Positions 37,767 through 46,568 of a DNA stretch of 64,000 nucleotides are shown one piece after another. Each line of letters starts with the position of its first letter. Position 1 is the first letter of the stretch. The position numbers were made by a program, and so were the translations under genes. Under the pieces are notes generated by a model. That model saw nothing but the letters and a program-made list of their open reading frames with translations. It searched no databases and was not told the DNA's origin. This stretch comes from Acidobacteriota bacterium (GTDB lineage: Bacteria; Acidobacteriota; Blastocatellia; Pyrinomonadales; Pyrinomonadaceae): NCBI GenBank assembly GCA_016715115.1, contig JADKBM010000004.1:1226829-1290828 (forward strand). The letters are read 5' to 3'.

Positions 37767-37858
37767 TGTTGATAGTAATTGTAATTGTAAACGGTTAATT
37801 GTAAATCGGAGGAACCGGTCCGATTAACCATCAACGATTGACAATTAACCAATAAAGG
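37767..37858. repeat. Heptamer-like repeat with inverted arms (AATTGTA family)
   Basis: Units TAATTGT, AATTGTA, GGTTAATTGT in near 7-bp steps, followed by inverted copies; GGTTAATTGT and ACAATTAACC form a perfect 10-bp stem. It lies in the leader shared by the divergent phosphomannomutase and VWFA genes. Confidence 0.65.
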
Positions 37859-37942
37859 GGCTTTTTGATATACTTCAGATTTGCTTACGGGCAACAGGCG
37901 CCACGCCTTCGGCATCGTAAAAAGGCGTCACAATTTCGCGAT

Positions 37943-38944
37943 ATGAAAAACGTTTCCAAATTACTATTCTTGCTGTCTTTGAATTTGGTGTTCGCCGCAT
38001 TGGCCAACGGTCAGCAGTCGACACCGACGCCGACCCCGTCGCCCGCGGCGACCAATGACGACACGCCGACGAAAGTTTTCGAAGTCCGCCTGCCGGTGAC
38101 GGTCGAGGACAAAAAGGACAAGAACAAAAAACTCGTCACCGGCCTGACGCGCGACAGGTTCATTGTCCTCGAAGACGGCGTCGAACAGGATATGACCTTC
38201 TTTTCGGATGAAAAGCAGAATCCGGAGGTCTGGGTCGGAGTCCTGATGGACACCTCCGCATCTACCAAGGGAAAACTGGCGTTCTCGAAACGGACCGCGA
38301 AGGATTTTCTTTACACGGTCCTCAAGATCCGCAAAGACAAGGCCGCGTTTATGACGTTCGACAACGAGGTCAACTTGATCCAGGACTTCACCGACAAGAC
38401 GGACTTGCTCGATAAGGCCGTCGATAAGGTCGGCAAGACCGGATCGCAGACCGCGCTTTACGACGCCGTCTGGCAGTTCATCGATGAAAAACTCCGCAAT
38501 GCGCCGGGCAGGCGCGTCGTGGTCGTGATCACCGACGGCGACGACACGTTCAGCCGCGCCGAACTTACGGATGTCATCGACATTGCGCAGCGAACCGAAA
38601 CGACGATATTCGGAATCTCAACCAAAGAGGGTTTTCTCGGCGTCGTTCCCGGAGTCGAAGCCGGAACTATCAAAGACAAGGGCGACAAGTTCCTGACGCA
38701 GATGGCCGAGGAAACCGGCGGCAAAGCCTTCTTTCTCGGAGATATGTATGCGCTCGAAAAGGCCTTTAAGCGGATCAGCGAAGAGCTGAAATCGCAATAT
38801 ATCCTGACCTATCGCCCCGCGAATCAAGCGTACGACGGAAAGAACCGCAAGATCGAGGTGCGTTTCAGAAACAAGGACGACGAAGACCGTTATCGAATCA
38901 GAACGAAGACGAAATATCGTGCGATCAAGGACACGCTTAAATGA
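37943..38944 (+). CDS. VWFA-related domain protein (first of two)
   Basis: Exported protein of the VWFA-related type common in Acidobacteriota, 333 residues from ATG 37943. The signal peptide is MKNVSKLLFLLSLNLVFAAL, followed by a Thr-Pro linker (STPTPTPSP). The von Willebrand factor A domain has the MIDAS residues D103-T-S105-A-S107 (LMDTSAS), the TGSQTALYDAVW threonine region and VVVITDGDDTFS (second metal Asp). The C-terminal strand RPANQAYDGKNRKIEV is typical of the family. Probably periplasmic or surface-exposed and binding a protein partner through Mg. Function unknown. Homologous to the next gene. Confidence 0.85.
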   Translation: MKNVSKLLFLLSLNLVFAALANGQQSTPTPTPSPAATNDDTPTKVFEVRLPVTVEDKKDKNKKLVTGLTRDRFIVLEDGVEQDMTFFSDEKQNPEVWVGVLMDTSASTKGKLAFSKRTAKDFLYTVLKIRKDKAAFMTFDNEVNLIQDFTDKTDLLDKAVDKVGKTGSQTALYDAVWQFIDEKLRNAPGRRVVVVITDGDDTFSRAELTDVIDIAQRTETTIFGISTKEGFLGVVPGVEAGTIKDKGDKFLTQMAEETGGKAFFLGDMYALEKAFKRISEELKSQYILTYRPANQAYDGKNRKIEVRFRNKDDEDRYRIRTKTKYRAIKDTLK

Positions 38945-39057
38945 GAACTGGGAAGTGAGAACTGGGAAGTGAGAAGTGAGAACTGGGAACCGGGAAGTGT
39001 GAAGTGAGAACCGGGAAGTGAGAACCTGGGAAGTGAGGGTTGAGAAGTGAAGGCTCG
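38943..39057. repeat. Heptamer repeat tract (TGAGAAC family)
   Basis: Units TGAGAAC, TGGGAAG, TGAGAAG, CGGGAAG in nearly unbroken 7-bp steps between the two VWFA genes. A larger copy lies at 52507-52745. Confidence 0.85.
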
Positions 39058-39110
39058 GATGTGAACAAATAGGGCGCAAGATTCGAGATAGACGAGAGAG
39101 AAAAGTATTT

Positions 39111-40190
39111 ATGCGAAACAACGTTTTGATCATCCTGACAGTACTGATGCTGACCGGCGGCGCGTTTTTTGTCCGCGACGCGTCGCATGCGCAGGAGAGA
39201 GTTGTTTCGCCGAGCCCGACCGCGACTCCCGCACCTGTCGACGACGATGAGCCGATTCGAATCAACACCGAGGTCGTCAACGTACTTTTTACTGCGCAGG
39301 ACCGAAATCGCCGTCTGCTCACCGACCTCAAAAAGGAAGATGTCAGAATCCTCGAAGACGGTCAGCTGCAGGAGACCGTCGAGTTCAGCCGCCAGGTCGA
39401 CTTGCCGCTCAGCCTGGCGATTCTGATCGACACGAGCGCGTCACAGGAGCGAACGCTGCCCGAAGAGAAGTCGGCGGCCAAGTCGTTCGTCGAATCGGTC
39501 GTGAGGCCCGCTAAAGACGAAGTCTCGATCGTTTCCTTCACCGGCGAAGCGACACTCGAGCAGGGAATGACGAGCAACATTCAGCGACTTCAACGCGCGA
39601 TCGATCGTGTTGAGTTCGTCCCGCCTTCCGGATACATCGGCGGCGGAGTTATTGCCGGCGGAACTCCGCCGATCTCGGGGACGAACCAACAGATCCAGGG
39701 CTCGACGGCCATTTGGGACGCGATCTGGGTGACGGCCGACGAAGTTCTCGGCCCGGCGCCGGAAAAAACACGCCGAGCCATTATTTTGTTGACCGACGGC
39801 TACAATACTTTCGGCAAAAAGAAACTCGACGAAGCCGTTCAGGCGGCGATCAAAGCCGAAGCTGTGATCTATTCGATCGGGATCGGCGACAACTTTTATG
39901 CCGGGGTCGACGAGGGCGTGCTCAAGAAGATCAGCGAACGCACCGGCGGCCGCGCCTTTTTTCCGCGCGACGAGGCCGAACTTAGACGCGCGTTCACGCA
40001 GATCCAGATCGAAATGCGTTCACAGTATCTGATCTCGTACGAGCCGACCAATCAGAAACGCGACGGATCGTTTCGTAAGATCGAGATTCAAATCGTGAAT
40101 TCGGAGCTTTCGAAGCAGAAATCCTCGGTCACGCACCGCCAGGGATATTTCGCGAAAAACGAATCCGACCTGCCGAAAAAAACGAAATAG
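39111..40190 (+). CDS. VWFA-related domain protein (second of two)
   Basis: Paralogue of the preceding gene, 359 residues. Signal peptide MRNNVLIILTVLMLTGGAFF, a proline-rich linker (SPSPTATPAPVDDDEP), then VWA with the MIDAS triad D107-T-S109-A-S111 (LIDTSAS), a TAIWDAIW threonine region and IILLTDGYNTFG. An insertion of about 20 residues (PSGYIGGGVIAGGTPPIS) precedes the TAIWD strand and distinguishes it from its twin. C-terminus ends YEPTNQKRDGSFRKIEI. The pair probably arose by local duplication, separated by the TGAGAAC repeat. Role unknown. Confidence 0.85.
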   Translation: MRNNVLIILTVLMLTGGAFFVRDASHAQERVVSPSPTATPAPVDDDEPIRINTEVVNVLFTAQDRNRRLLTDLKKEDVRILEDGQLQETVEFSRQVDLPLSLAILIDTSASQERTLPEEKSAAKSFVESVVRPAKDEVSIVSFTGEATLEQGMTSNIQRLQRAIDRVEFVPPSGYIGGGVIAGGTPPISGTNQQIQGSTAIWDAIWVTADEVLGPAPEKTRRAIILLTDGYNTFGKKKLDEAVQAAIKAEAVIYSIGIGDNFYAGVDEGVLKKISERTGGRAFFPRDEAELRRAFTQIQIEMRSQYLISYEPTNQKRDGSFRKIEIQIVNSELSKQKSSVTHRQGYFAKNESDLPKKTK

Positions 40191-40260
40191 TTCACAGTCA
40201 ATCGTTAATGGTGATTGCGGTCAACGGCTGCGGTTAGCCATAAACTATTTGCAGTTAACA
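40190..40260. repeat. Heptamer-like repeat (AATCGTTA family)
   Basis: Degenerate units around AGTCAATCGTTAATGG, GCGGTTAGCCATAAACT, TGCAGTTAACA in the leader of the SRPBCC gene. Similar to the 37.8 kb tract. Weaker periodicity. Confidence 0.45.
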
Positions 40261-40737
40261 ATGAGCGACTACGAATTCGTTACAATTTGGCGTTTTGATG
40301 CGCCGGCAGATCGCGTTTGGACCGAGATCAAGGACTCGGAATCGTGGCCTGAATGGTGGCGCGGCGTTTTGAAGGTCGAGAAACTGCGCGACGGCGACGA
40401 TTCAGGCGTCGGCGCCGTTCATCGTTCCACGTGGAAAAGCGCTTTGCCTTACAAGCTCATATTCGATTCCGAAGTGATCCGAATTGAGGAACCGCGCGTG
40501 ATCGAGATACGCGCGTTCGGTCAGCTTGAGGGCAGCGGTCTCTGGACACTGACTCCCGAAAGCGATTCGACGACACGCGTCCGTTACGACTGGCGCGTCG
40601 AAACCAACAAGCGTTGGATGAAAACCCTCGCGCCGCTGCTCAAACCCTTTTTTCGCTGGAACCACGATGTTATTATGAGCTGGGGCGGCGAGGGGCTTGC
40701 CCGCAGACTCAATTGCGAAATTCTCGAAAATCACTAG
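40261..40737 (+). CDS. SRPBCC-family (START-like) protein
   Basis: Cytosolic START/Bet v 1-fold protein, 158 residues from ATG 40261 (a TTG four codons upstream is less likely). Family pattern: FVTIWRFDAPADRVWTEIKD, WPEWWRGVLKVEKL, GLWTLTPESDSTTRVRYDW. Such proteins bind hydrophobic ligands or act as aromatase/cyclase-like or polyketide-processing partners; no partner enzyme is clear here. Its 3' end overlaps the next gene by about 25 bases if the TTG start of that gene is used. Confidence 0.8.
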   Translation: MSDYEFVTIWRFDAPADRVWTEIKDSESWPEWWRGVLKVEKLRDGDDSGVGAVHRSTWKSALPYKLIFDSEVIRIEEPRVIEIRAFGQLEGSGLWTLTPESDSTTRVRYDWRVETNKRWMKTLAPLLKPFFRWNHDVIMSWGGEGLARRLNCEILENH

Positions 40738-41531
40738 ACAATTCGCCGCGAAAGGCCGTAATTCTCGCCCGCGGACTCGGCACTCGGATGCGCGCCGGCG
40801 CGACCGACGCCGTCTTGTCGCCTGAGCAGCAGCGGATCGCCGAAGCAGGGATCAAAGCGCTGATTCCGGTGGCGGGCGATCGGACGATGCTCGATCTGAT
40901 CTTGGAAAATCTGTCCGCGGCCGGATTCTCCGACTTCGTTCTCGTCATCGGCAACGAACACGCGGCAATCCGCGAATTTTGCGCGTCGCGCGGTTATGAC
41001 GCGAGTTTTGCGATTCAAAAGGAACCGCTCGGAACCTCCGACGCGGTTCTCGCCTCGGCAGCGGAGGTCCTGGCGGACGAACTTTTTCTTGTCGTCAATT
41101 CCGACAATCTCTATCCGGTCGAAAGCCTCCGCCGGCTCCGGGAAACTAACCGGCCGGGTCTCGTCGCCTTCGCACGCACGGGGCTGATCGAACACGGGAA
41201 CATCGCCGCAGAGAGGATCGCTAAGTTCGCGACGATCGAAACGAACGCGCGCGGCGACCTTGAACAGATCGTCGAAAAACCCGAGATCGTCGCACCGGAT
41301 TCGTATGTTTCGATGAACGCGTGGCTGTTTTCCCCCGCGATATTCGAGGCATGCGAGAGAATCGGGCCTTCGCCGCGCGGCGAATTCGAGATCACCGCCG
41401 CCGTGCAGTACGCGATCGATGAACTGGGACAGTCATTCGCCGTTGTCCGATCCGACGAAGGCGTTCTCGATCTCTCAAGCCGATCGGACATTGAAACGGC
41501 GCGTCTCCGAATCGAAAATCGAGAGCCTTGA
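40713..41531 (+). CDS. Sugar-phosphate nucleotidyltransferase
   Basis: NTP_transferase-type enzyme that would make an NDP-sugar from a sugar-1-phosphate, about 272 residues. There is no ATG near the true N-terminus. The frame holds the signature AVILARGLGTRMR just after a TTG at 40713, taken as the start; it overlaps the SRPBCC gene. The conserved Lys is in IKALIPVAG; EPLGTSDAVLAS, FLVVNSDNLYPV (metal-binding Asp) and the second Lys in IVEKPE follow. Paired with the following kinase, it could form a salvage route from free sugar to NDP-sugar. The sugar is not known. Confidence 0.85.
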   Translation: MRNSRKSLDNSPRKAVILARGLGTRMRAGATDAVLSPEQQRIAEAGIKALIPVAGDRTMLDLILENLSAAGFSDFVLVIGNEHAAIREFCASRGYDASFAIQKEPLGTSDAVLASAAEVLADELFLVVNSDNLYPVESLRRLRETNRPGLVAFARTGLIEHGNIAAERIAKFATIETNARGDLEQIVEKPEIVAPDSYVSMNAWLFSPAIFEACERIGPSPRGEFEITAAVQYAIDELGQSFAVVRSDEGVLDLSSRSDIETARLRIENREP

Positions 41532-41573
41532 AAAATCGCAGTTAGCCCGAAAGATCGTGTTGGTCTGGAACGG

Positions 41574-42767
41574 TTGAATCCGTTCGCCGATCGCAAATCG
41601 AATATGTTCATTCCCGGTCGAATAGAATTTCTCGGAAAGCACACCGATTATTGCGGCGGCGAGAGCATCGTTTGCCCGATCAGTCGCGGTTTTCATTTCG
41701 ATTTCGAATCCGTCGCCGATCTGACGGTCACGCTGGAGAACCGAGACTCCGGCGAAACGCTCTCGTTCGACCTTGCCGATCCGCGCAAGCGATTTGGTTG
41801 GATCAACTACGCGATCGAGGTCGGCGGCCGTTTGCGCGCGAATTTCGGGGAAGCGTTGGACCGCGGCGTCCGTCTCTCGTTTACCAGCGATCTTCCGCAA
41901 GCCGCCGGACTTTCGAGCTCGAGCGCGCTGATGATAATGGTCTTCACGGCGCTTGCCGAGGCCAACAATCTTCACGAAACCGACGTTTTCCGCGCCAACA
42001 TCGCCAATGAACTCGATCTCGCCGAATATCTCGGCTGCATCGAGAATGGACAGACCTTTCGCGGCTTGAAGGGCTCGTCGGGTGTCGGAACGTTTGGCGG
42101 AAGTCAGGATCACGCGGCGATCGTCGCCGGCCGCACGGGCCATCTGACGCGTTTCGGTTTCGGACCGTTGCGTCGCGTCGCCGAACTCACGCTTCCGGAC
42201 GACTATAGTTTTGTTGTCGCGTCGAGCGGGGTGATTGCGGAAAAAACCGGCGATGCGCTGAAAAAGTACAATCGCATTTCAAGAATGGCCGCCGAGATCG
42301 CATCGAAGTTTTTCGGCGGCTCGCTCGCTTCGGTGATCGGCGAATTCGGGATCGAGGAAATCGAACGGGTGATCCGAACGAACCCGTCGGCATATCCCGC
42401 CGACGATCTGATCAGGCGTCTCCGCCAGTTTTACGAAGAAAGTTTCGAGATAATCCCTGCCGTTGCGAAACTGATCGAAACCGGTCGGATCGAAGCGATC
42501 GGGGAACTCGTCGACCGTTCGCACGGCAACGCTGAATCCAAGCTCGGCAATCAGGTCGAAGAAACCGTTTTTCTGCAGCGCTCGGCCCGCGCGCTCGGCG
42601 CGGTCGCCTCCTCCGCCTTCGGCGCCGGCTTCGGCGGCAGCGTCTACGCTCTGGTTAAAACTGCCGATGCCGAAGCATTCTTGAATGCCTGGCGCAACGA
42701 ATACCGCGCCGGATTCCCGATCCCGGCTTCGTGCTTTTTTTCGACAAGCTGCCGCGACTCCGCTTGA
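41574..42767 (+). CDS. GHMP-family kinase, galactokinase-like
   Basis: GHMP kinase, 397 residues, most like galactokinase. The signature PGRIEFLGKHTDYCGG matches the galactokinase motif but with Gly-Lys instead of Gly-Glu before HTDY, and lies near the N-terminus. The phosphate loop is LPQAAGLSSSSALMI. SSGVGTFGGSQDHAAI and the C-terminal SSAFGAGFGGSVYALV are also GHMP elements. Start TTG 41574 is used; ATG 41604 would shorten the protein to begin just before the signature. It phosphorylates a sugar at C-1, perhaps galactose or a related hexose, and is coupled with the upstream nucleotidyltransferase, 42 bases away. Confidence 0.82.
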   Translation: MNPFADRKSNMFIPGRIEFLGKHTDYCGGESIVCPISRGFHFDFESVADLTVTLENRDSGETLSFDLADPRKRFGWINYAIEVGGRLRANFGEALDRGVRLSFTSDLPQAAGLSSSSALMIMVFTALAEANNLHETDVFRANIANELDLAEYLGCIENGQTFRGLKGSSGVGTFGGSQDHAAIVAGRTGHLTRFGFGPLRRVAELTLPDDYSFVVASSGVIAEKTGDALKKYNRISRMAAEIASKFFGGSLASVIGEFGIEEIERVIRTNPSAYPADDLIRRLRQFYEESFEIIPAVAKLIETGRIEAIGELVDRSHGNAESKLGNQVEETVFLQRSARALGAVASSAFGAGFGGSVYALVKTADAEAFLNAWRNEYRAGFPIPASCFFSTSCRDSA

Positions 42768-43090
42768 TAAGACGCTCTCCGAATTCTGCTTGGTCAGCGG
42801 CCACCAAATCCGATCGTGGGCGCTTTGAACACCTATTTAACCACGATCCCGCAGACTTTTCTGACAGGGACTCAGATGGACCGGATGCAAGCTGACGCTT
42901 CGAACTCAGCGTTTCTTTAGATCTATTTTTTTGGTTGAAGCAAATCCGCTCCATCCGTGAAGAAAACGCGATTTGCTTCCTTTCACATTGATCTGCCGCC
43001 GGGATGTTCTGTAAGGAGGAACTTTTCGGAAAGATGCTCGCGATATTCGCGGCTTGACCATCTTCTTTCAAAGCCACAAGTCGGCGGGTT
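42768..43090. other. Intergenic, no convincing gene
   Basis: About 320 bases between the galactokinase-like gene and the 44-residue microprotein gene. No clear hairpin terminator or ORF with a ribosome site was recognised. Confidence 0.4.
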
Positions 43091-43225
43091 CTACTTGCGT
43101 TTTCGTTCGCCGAGCGTTTTGAGCATTTCCTTGATGTCGAAGATGCCCTTGAACGAGACGTACGCCGTCACGAAGATATACCATCCGACGGCGGTGATCG
43201 TCAGAATCAACCAGAAGTATCTCAT
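43091..43225 (-). CDS. 44-residue membrane microprotein overlapping the symporter gene
   Basis: Short protein with one TM helix near residues 4-22 (YFWLILTITAVGWYIFVTA) and an amphipathic, Lys/Arg-rich C-terminus (DIKEMLKTLGERKRK). Its ATG overlaps the symporter stop (ATGA at 43222-43225), and the stop is TAG at 43091-43093. Small membrane proteins that follow or overlap SSS transporter genes are often accessory subunits. No database search was possible, and the role is inferred from coupling alone. Confidence 0.72.
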   Translation of the reverse strand: MRYFWLILTITAVGWYIFVTAYVSFKGIFDIKEMLKTLGERKRK

Positions 43226-44727
43226 TGCGCAATCCCTCCTTTAGGTTTCAGAAGCGAGAAAACGACCATTCCAAGTGCCGAGCAGACATATGCCGCGATG
43301 CCGGAATAATACGGTCCGATCTGTTTCGCAAACGCGGCCGTCGCGGGCAGTTTTTCGAGAATCAGGAACGATGCCGGAATCGCGGCCGCGACGATGATCG
43401 ATGCCGTCGCGCCCCAGCTGTTCGCGCGTTTCCAGTAGCAGCTCGCGATCAGCAGAACCGAGATCGAGGCGAGATAGATCGTTCCAGTTATGCCGAGATA
43501 CGCCCAGAGATCGCCTTCGAGCGGATATAGGAGACCCCAGAAAAGCAGAAATACCCCGATCAGCGCGACGATCGTGCGGTTCACGAAAAGTCCTTTCTTT
43601 TCCGACCAAGGCGTCTTGCGAAACGGCGCCAGGATGTCGTTGTAAATGACGCTTCCCCAGGTCAGCATATAGCTCGAATCGGTCGACATATCGGCCGCGA
43701 GCATCGCCGCGATGCAAAGCCCCATCAGACCGACCGGAACAAACGTCGAAAGAAACATCGGCATCGCGTCGAGCGTGTTTGTAACTTTTCCGAGCGTCGC
43801 CAGTGCCGCGATTCCCCAGATCGCGGGAATCAGGAAGCGGCAGACAAAGAAGAACGCCGTGCGGACGTAGATCGATTGTCCGGTCCTCGAATCCTTTGCC
43901 GCCAGTACGCGGGCGATCGTCGTTTGCCACGTCAGGACGGCGGCCGTATTGAGAAGTATCTGAAATACGACGTACGACCAGCCGAGGTCGGGATGCACGA
44001 ACGGATTGAACCCGCCGGCGCCGTAATTGGATTCGACGGTCGTCGCGATCTTTTCCCATCCGATATTAACGAGGATCAGGAGCGTAACCGCGATCAAACC
44101 GGCGCTCATAACGACGAACTGCAGGAAATCGGTGACAAGCACTGAGAGCATTCCGCCGAGGATCGTATAGGCCGCAACGCCGATCAGCAGCGTCGCCATT
44201 ATCATTTCGAGGTATCCGAAACTGAATCCGAAAATTTTCTGAGGTTCGATGAAGGAATCGGCGCTGAGTCCGACGATACGCGTCAGAAACTGCCCGCCGA
44301 CGCGCAGGAAAACGCCCATATTGAGCAATCCGCCGAGGACGATCACGACGCCGGCCGCCCAACGGACGCGCGGTCCGAATTGTTTTTCGATCAGCTCTGG
44401 GATCGTGATCACGCCGGAGTCGCGGAGCGGTTTGATGCAGAATCCGGTGTAGCCGATGACGAGCATCGCCACGGCCATCGAGATGCCCGGCGTGACGCCG
44501 GCGAAACCGTATTTGTAACCGGCTTCCGCGGTGTACATACAGGTTACGATCCCGAATTCGGTCGCGGCGAGCGACGCGATTCCGAGATAGACGTTCATCT
44601 CGCGTCCGGCGACGAGAAAATCGTCGACTTTGCCGACGAATTTGCGGACATAGATTCCGGCGGCCATCGTTATCAACAAATAGACACCGATGATGCTTCC
44701 GTCCAAAAGCCAGCTAAAGTTGGTCAT
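43222..44727 (-). CDS. Sodium:solute symporter family protein
   Basis: Na+-coupled transporter of the SSS family, 501 residues with about 13 TM helices. N-terminal LLDGSIIGVYLLITMAAGI and VDDFLVAGREMNVYLGIASLAAT match the family, with the Na-site helix around AATEFGIVTC. ITIPELIEKQFGPRVRWAAG and AAMLAADMSTDSSYMLTWGS are later SSS signatures. The substrate (sugar, carboxylate or other) is not predictable. A promoter with a palindromic operator lies upstream, and a microprotein overlaps its 3' end. Confidence 0.92.
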   Translation of the reverse strand: MTNFSWLLDGSIIGVYLLITMAAGIYVRKFVGKVDDFLVAGREMNVYLGIASLAATEFGIVTCMYTAEAGYKYGFAGVTPGISMAVAMLVIGYTGFCIKPLRDSGVITIPELIEKQFGPRVRWAAGVVIVLGGLLNMGVFLRVGGQFLTRIVGLSADSFIEPQKIFGFSFGYLEMIMATLLIGVAAYTILGGMLSVLVTDFLQFVVMSAGLIAVTLLILVNIGWEKIATTVESNYGAGGFNPFVHPDLGWSYVVFQILLNTAAVLTWQTTIARVLAAKDSRTGQSIYVRTAFFFVCRFLIPAIWGIAALATLGKVTNTLDAMPMFLSTFVPVGLMGLCIAAMLAADMSTDSSYMLTWGSVIYNDILAPFRKTPWSEKKGLFVNRTIVALIGVFLLFWGLLYPLEGDLWAYLGITGTIYLASISVLLIASCYWKRANSWGATASIIVAAAIPASFLILEKLPATAAFAKQIGPYYSGIAAYVCSALGMVVFSLLKPKGGIAQ

Positions 44728-44772
44728 TCAGTTTTACGAGTAACAGATGGAGTTTGAAAAACTTGTTCTCAA

Positions 44773-44820
44773 AATATATTGATGAATCGGTTTTCTGTCC
44801 AATTGGGATATCAATTGGAC
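44773..44820 (-). promoter_or_regulatory. Promoter with palindromic operator upstream of the symporter
   Basis: Minus-strand -35 TTGGAC and -10 TATATT with an 18-base spacer, ending about 45 bases before the symporter ATG. A perfect 9-bp inverted repeat (GTCCAATTG / CAATTGGAC, 6-base centre, 44797-44820) covers the -35 box. This suggests repression or activation by an unknown regulator. No regulator gene is adjacent. Confidence 0.65.
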
Positions 44821-45283
44821 CAAACGTCGTTTTCTCGCCGGCGTTCTAACGAATCGCGTCAGGATCAATAGCGAGGTGACCCGCAGGGCAAGGTGTGCCG
44901 AGAAGTCCATTTCGGCAAACGGGATCACGCGTTGGAATCGAGCGGACTTTCCCGGCAATTTCTTCTGCAAAACTGCTGGTGATAGAACAAAGGGAACATT
45001 CTCCGTCGAGCACCTTCGCCCGCTTCGTGGTTTCATGAAACGCCATCGAACTTGATTCCGAAGTTCGCAGGACGCACTGACAATCGCCTTTTCATTCCGA
45101 AAACAAGTCTTTTGAGCGAGGCGAAAGCCGGGTCCTTGCGATCACAACGGACTCTGCGCGAAGAACCCGGCAACACTCCAACTGAATAATCCTCACCCTC
45201 GTGTCAAGTAAGTCGAAGAGATGGTTCCGACGAATCGGAATCGCCGCCACGGACGATCAATTGACTTTTTCAGACACCGCCCC
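44821..45283. other. Intergenic region, no convincing gene
   Basis: About 460 bases upstream of the symporter promoter. ORFs in it lack ribosome sites and family resemblance. A long imperfect hairpin is possible around 45128-45173 (GCCGGGTCCTTGCG with CGCGAAGAACCCGGC). Confidence 0.4.
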
Positions 45284-45670
45284 TCAATTGCTCGGATCAA
45301 GCGTGATCACGAGTGTTACGGAGGCTCTCTCAGCGTCCCGGGGCAGATTCGGATAGACCCGGTAGGTGCCGGCGGGCAGTCTGACTCCCATCGCATCGCC
45401 CGCGGAATCGAAAGTCATTCTTCTGGTTCCTTCGATCCAGAAACCGGCGCGCCCACCTTCAACGGAGTCGATTTCTCCGGCGCGGCGCAGGGTCACCGGA
45501 TTGCTTTCGAGTTTGGCATCGCGCCCCGGTACGCCGCGAATCTGTGAGCCGCGAAGCACGACTTGTTCTTGGGCGACCCAGGCACGGGCGGCGTCGGAAA
45601 GAACGGCCGAAGAAGCGGTGAGAACCGTCAAAAGGAACAGAAAACCGGTTAGTTTAAGTATTCCATTCAT
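45284..45670 (-). CDS. Hypothetical exported protein, 128 residues
   Basis: Unrecognised secreted protein. ATG 45670 has GAGG upstream and gives the signal peptide MNGILKLTGFLFLLTVLTAS; the frame is open 50 codons further upstream without a ribosome site. The mature domain (VLRGSQIRGVPGRDAKLESN, RLPAGTYRVYPNLP, SVTLVITLDPSN) looks like a small all-beta carboxypeptidase-regulatory or Ig-like fold. No catalytic residues seen. Confidence 0.68.
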   Translation of the reverse strand: MNGILKLTGFLFLLTVLTASSAVLSDAARAWVAQEQVVLRGSQIRGVPGRDAKLESNPVTLRRAGEIDSVEGGRAGFWIEGTRRMTFDSAGDAMGVRLPAGTYRVYPNLPRDAERASVTLVITLDPSN

Positions 45671-46067
45671 CACTGTAACCTCACTAATGAACTCACGCAT
45701 CAGAAATAGCGTGGCTACTATATTATACAGCAAGATATAAGAAACAATAATGAAGCGTGGCCGGGCGTTTTGACGATGCGGCTCTGAGGTGAGGTACTGT
45801 TGCAGTTCCAATTGGCGCAATTGTATGGACGCGTGGCCCTTAGCCTTCGAATAAAGGAGACTGTTGCGCCGAAACCGAATTTCGTTGATCCGGAATACCC
45901 GGAAGACGAATCCGAGCCGGAAAATGGTGGCTTTTTTCGTGACTTCGCGTGTGACGGTTCCGGGCGTTACGCGGGAAGAAGCAGTCCGCGTCTGGAAGGC
46001 TTCTGGACCCGAGCGCCGAATGAGGACGACGGGTCCGGGGAAACAAGATCCGCCGGCGCGGTTGTTA

Positions 46068-46526
46068 TCAAACTCCGAATTGCTTCAGATGATGGTCGAT
46101 GTGTTTGGCACCCATTATTCCCCATTCGGTGCGGTTCATAGCGCCGAACTTGAAATGTCTTCCGAATTCGTAGTCAGTCGGCGTCGCGGCGAGCCGCTCC
46201 ATAAGTGCGATCAGCGTCTCCCGGTCCGATTCAAAATCGGTCGGCCTCGTTCCGTCTCCATTGACCTGATCGGCGCGCTTCGACGTCGGCACATCCTTCG
46301 GAATCGGAATTACATACAGTACAAGCGGCTTCAGAAGATTTCGACTGATGAACGAACTCTGATCGGTAATCGCTCCGAGTTCGCCAAGAGTACCTCGCAG
46401 GGCGTCGGCGCAATGGCAGAGCATTTGGTTGACGTTCATCTTGCCCCAATTTCCTTTGGAATCGGGACCTAAGGCGTTGATCCTGGCGATCAGTTCAGCC
46501 CGGTCTTTATCGTTATGCAGGTTCAT
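46068..46526 (-). CDS. DUF1569 (DinB-like) protein
   Basis: Cytosolic helical-bundle protein, 152 residues, of the DUF1569 family in the DinB/YfiT-like superfamily. Signature: NVNQMLCHCADALRGTLGEL with His residues placed for a metal site, and MGAKHIDHHLKQFG at the C-terminus, the second His pair. Such proteins are thiol- or metal-dependent transferases or unassigned. Stands alone, 42 bases from the PQQ-propeller gene on the same strand. Confidence 0.88.
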   Translation of the reverse strand: MNLHNDKDRAELIARINALGPDSKGNWGKMNVNQMLCHCADALRGTLGELGAITDQSSFISRNLLKPLVLYVIPIPKDVPTSKRADQVNGDGTRPTDFESDRETLIALMERLAATPTDYEFGRHFKFGAMNRTEWGIMGAKHIDHHLKQFGV

Positions 46527-46568
46527 ATTGAAATCACTCCAAGAATTCAGGTTCCACGGATGCTGCGG

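Noticed and set aside
38943..39057. Possible CRISPR array
   Set aside because: Units are 7 bp in tandem with no spacers and no cas genes; it is a simple heptamer tract.
44734..45046. Minus-strand frames of 66-100 codons upstream of the symporter
   Set aside because: They cross the promoter and palindrome and have no ribosome site or recognisable domain.
45800..46472. Plus-strand frames opposite the DUF1569 gene
   Set aside because: Shadows of the DUF1569 gene and its spacer.
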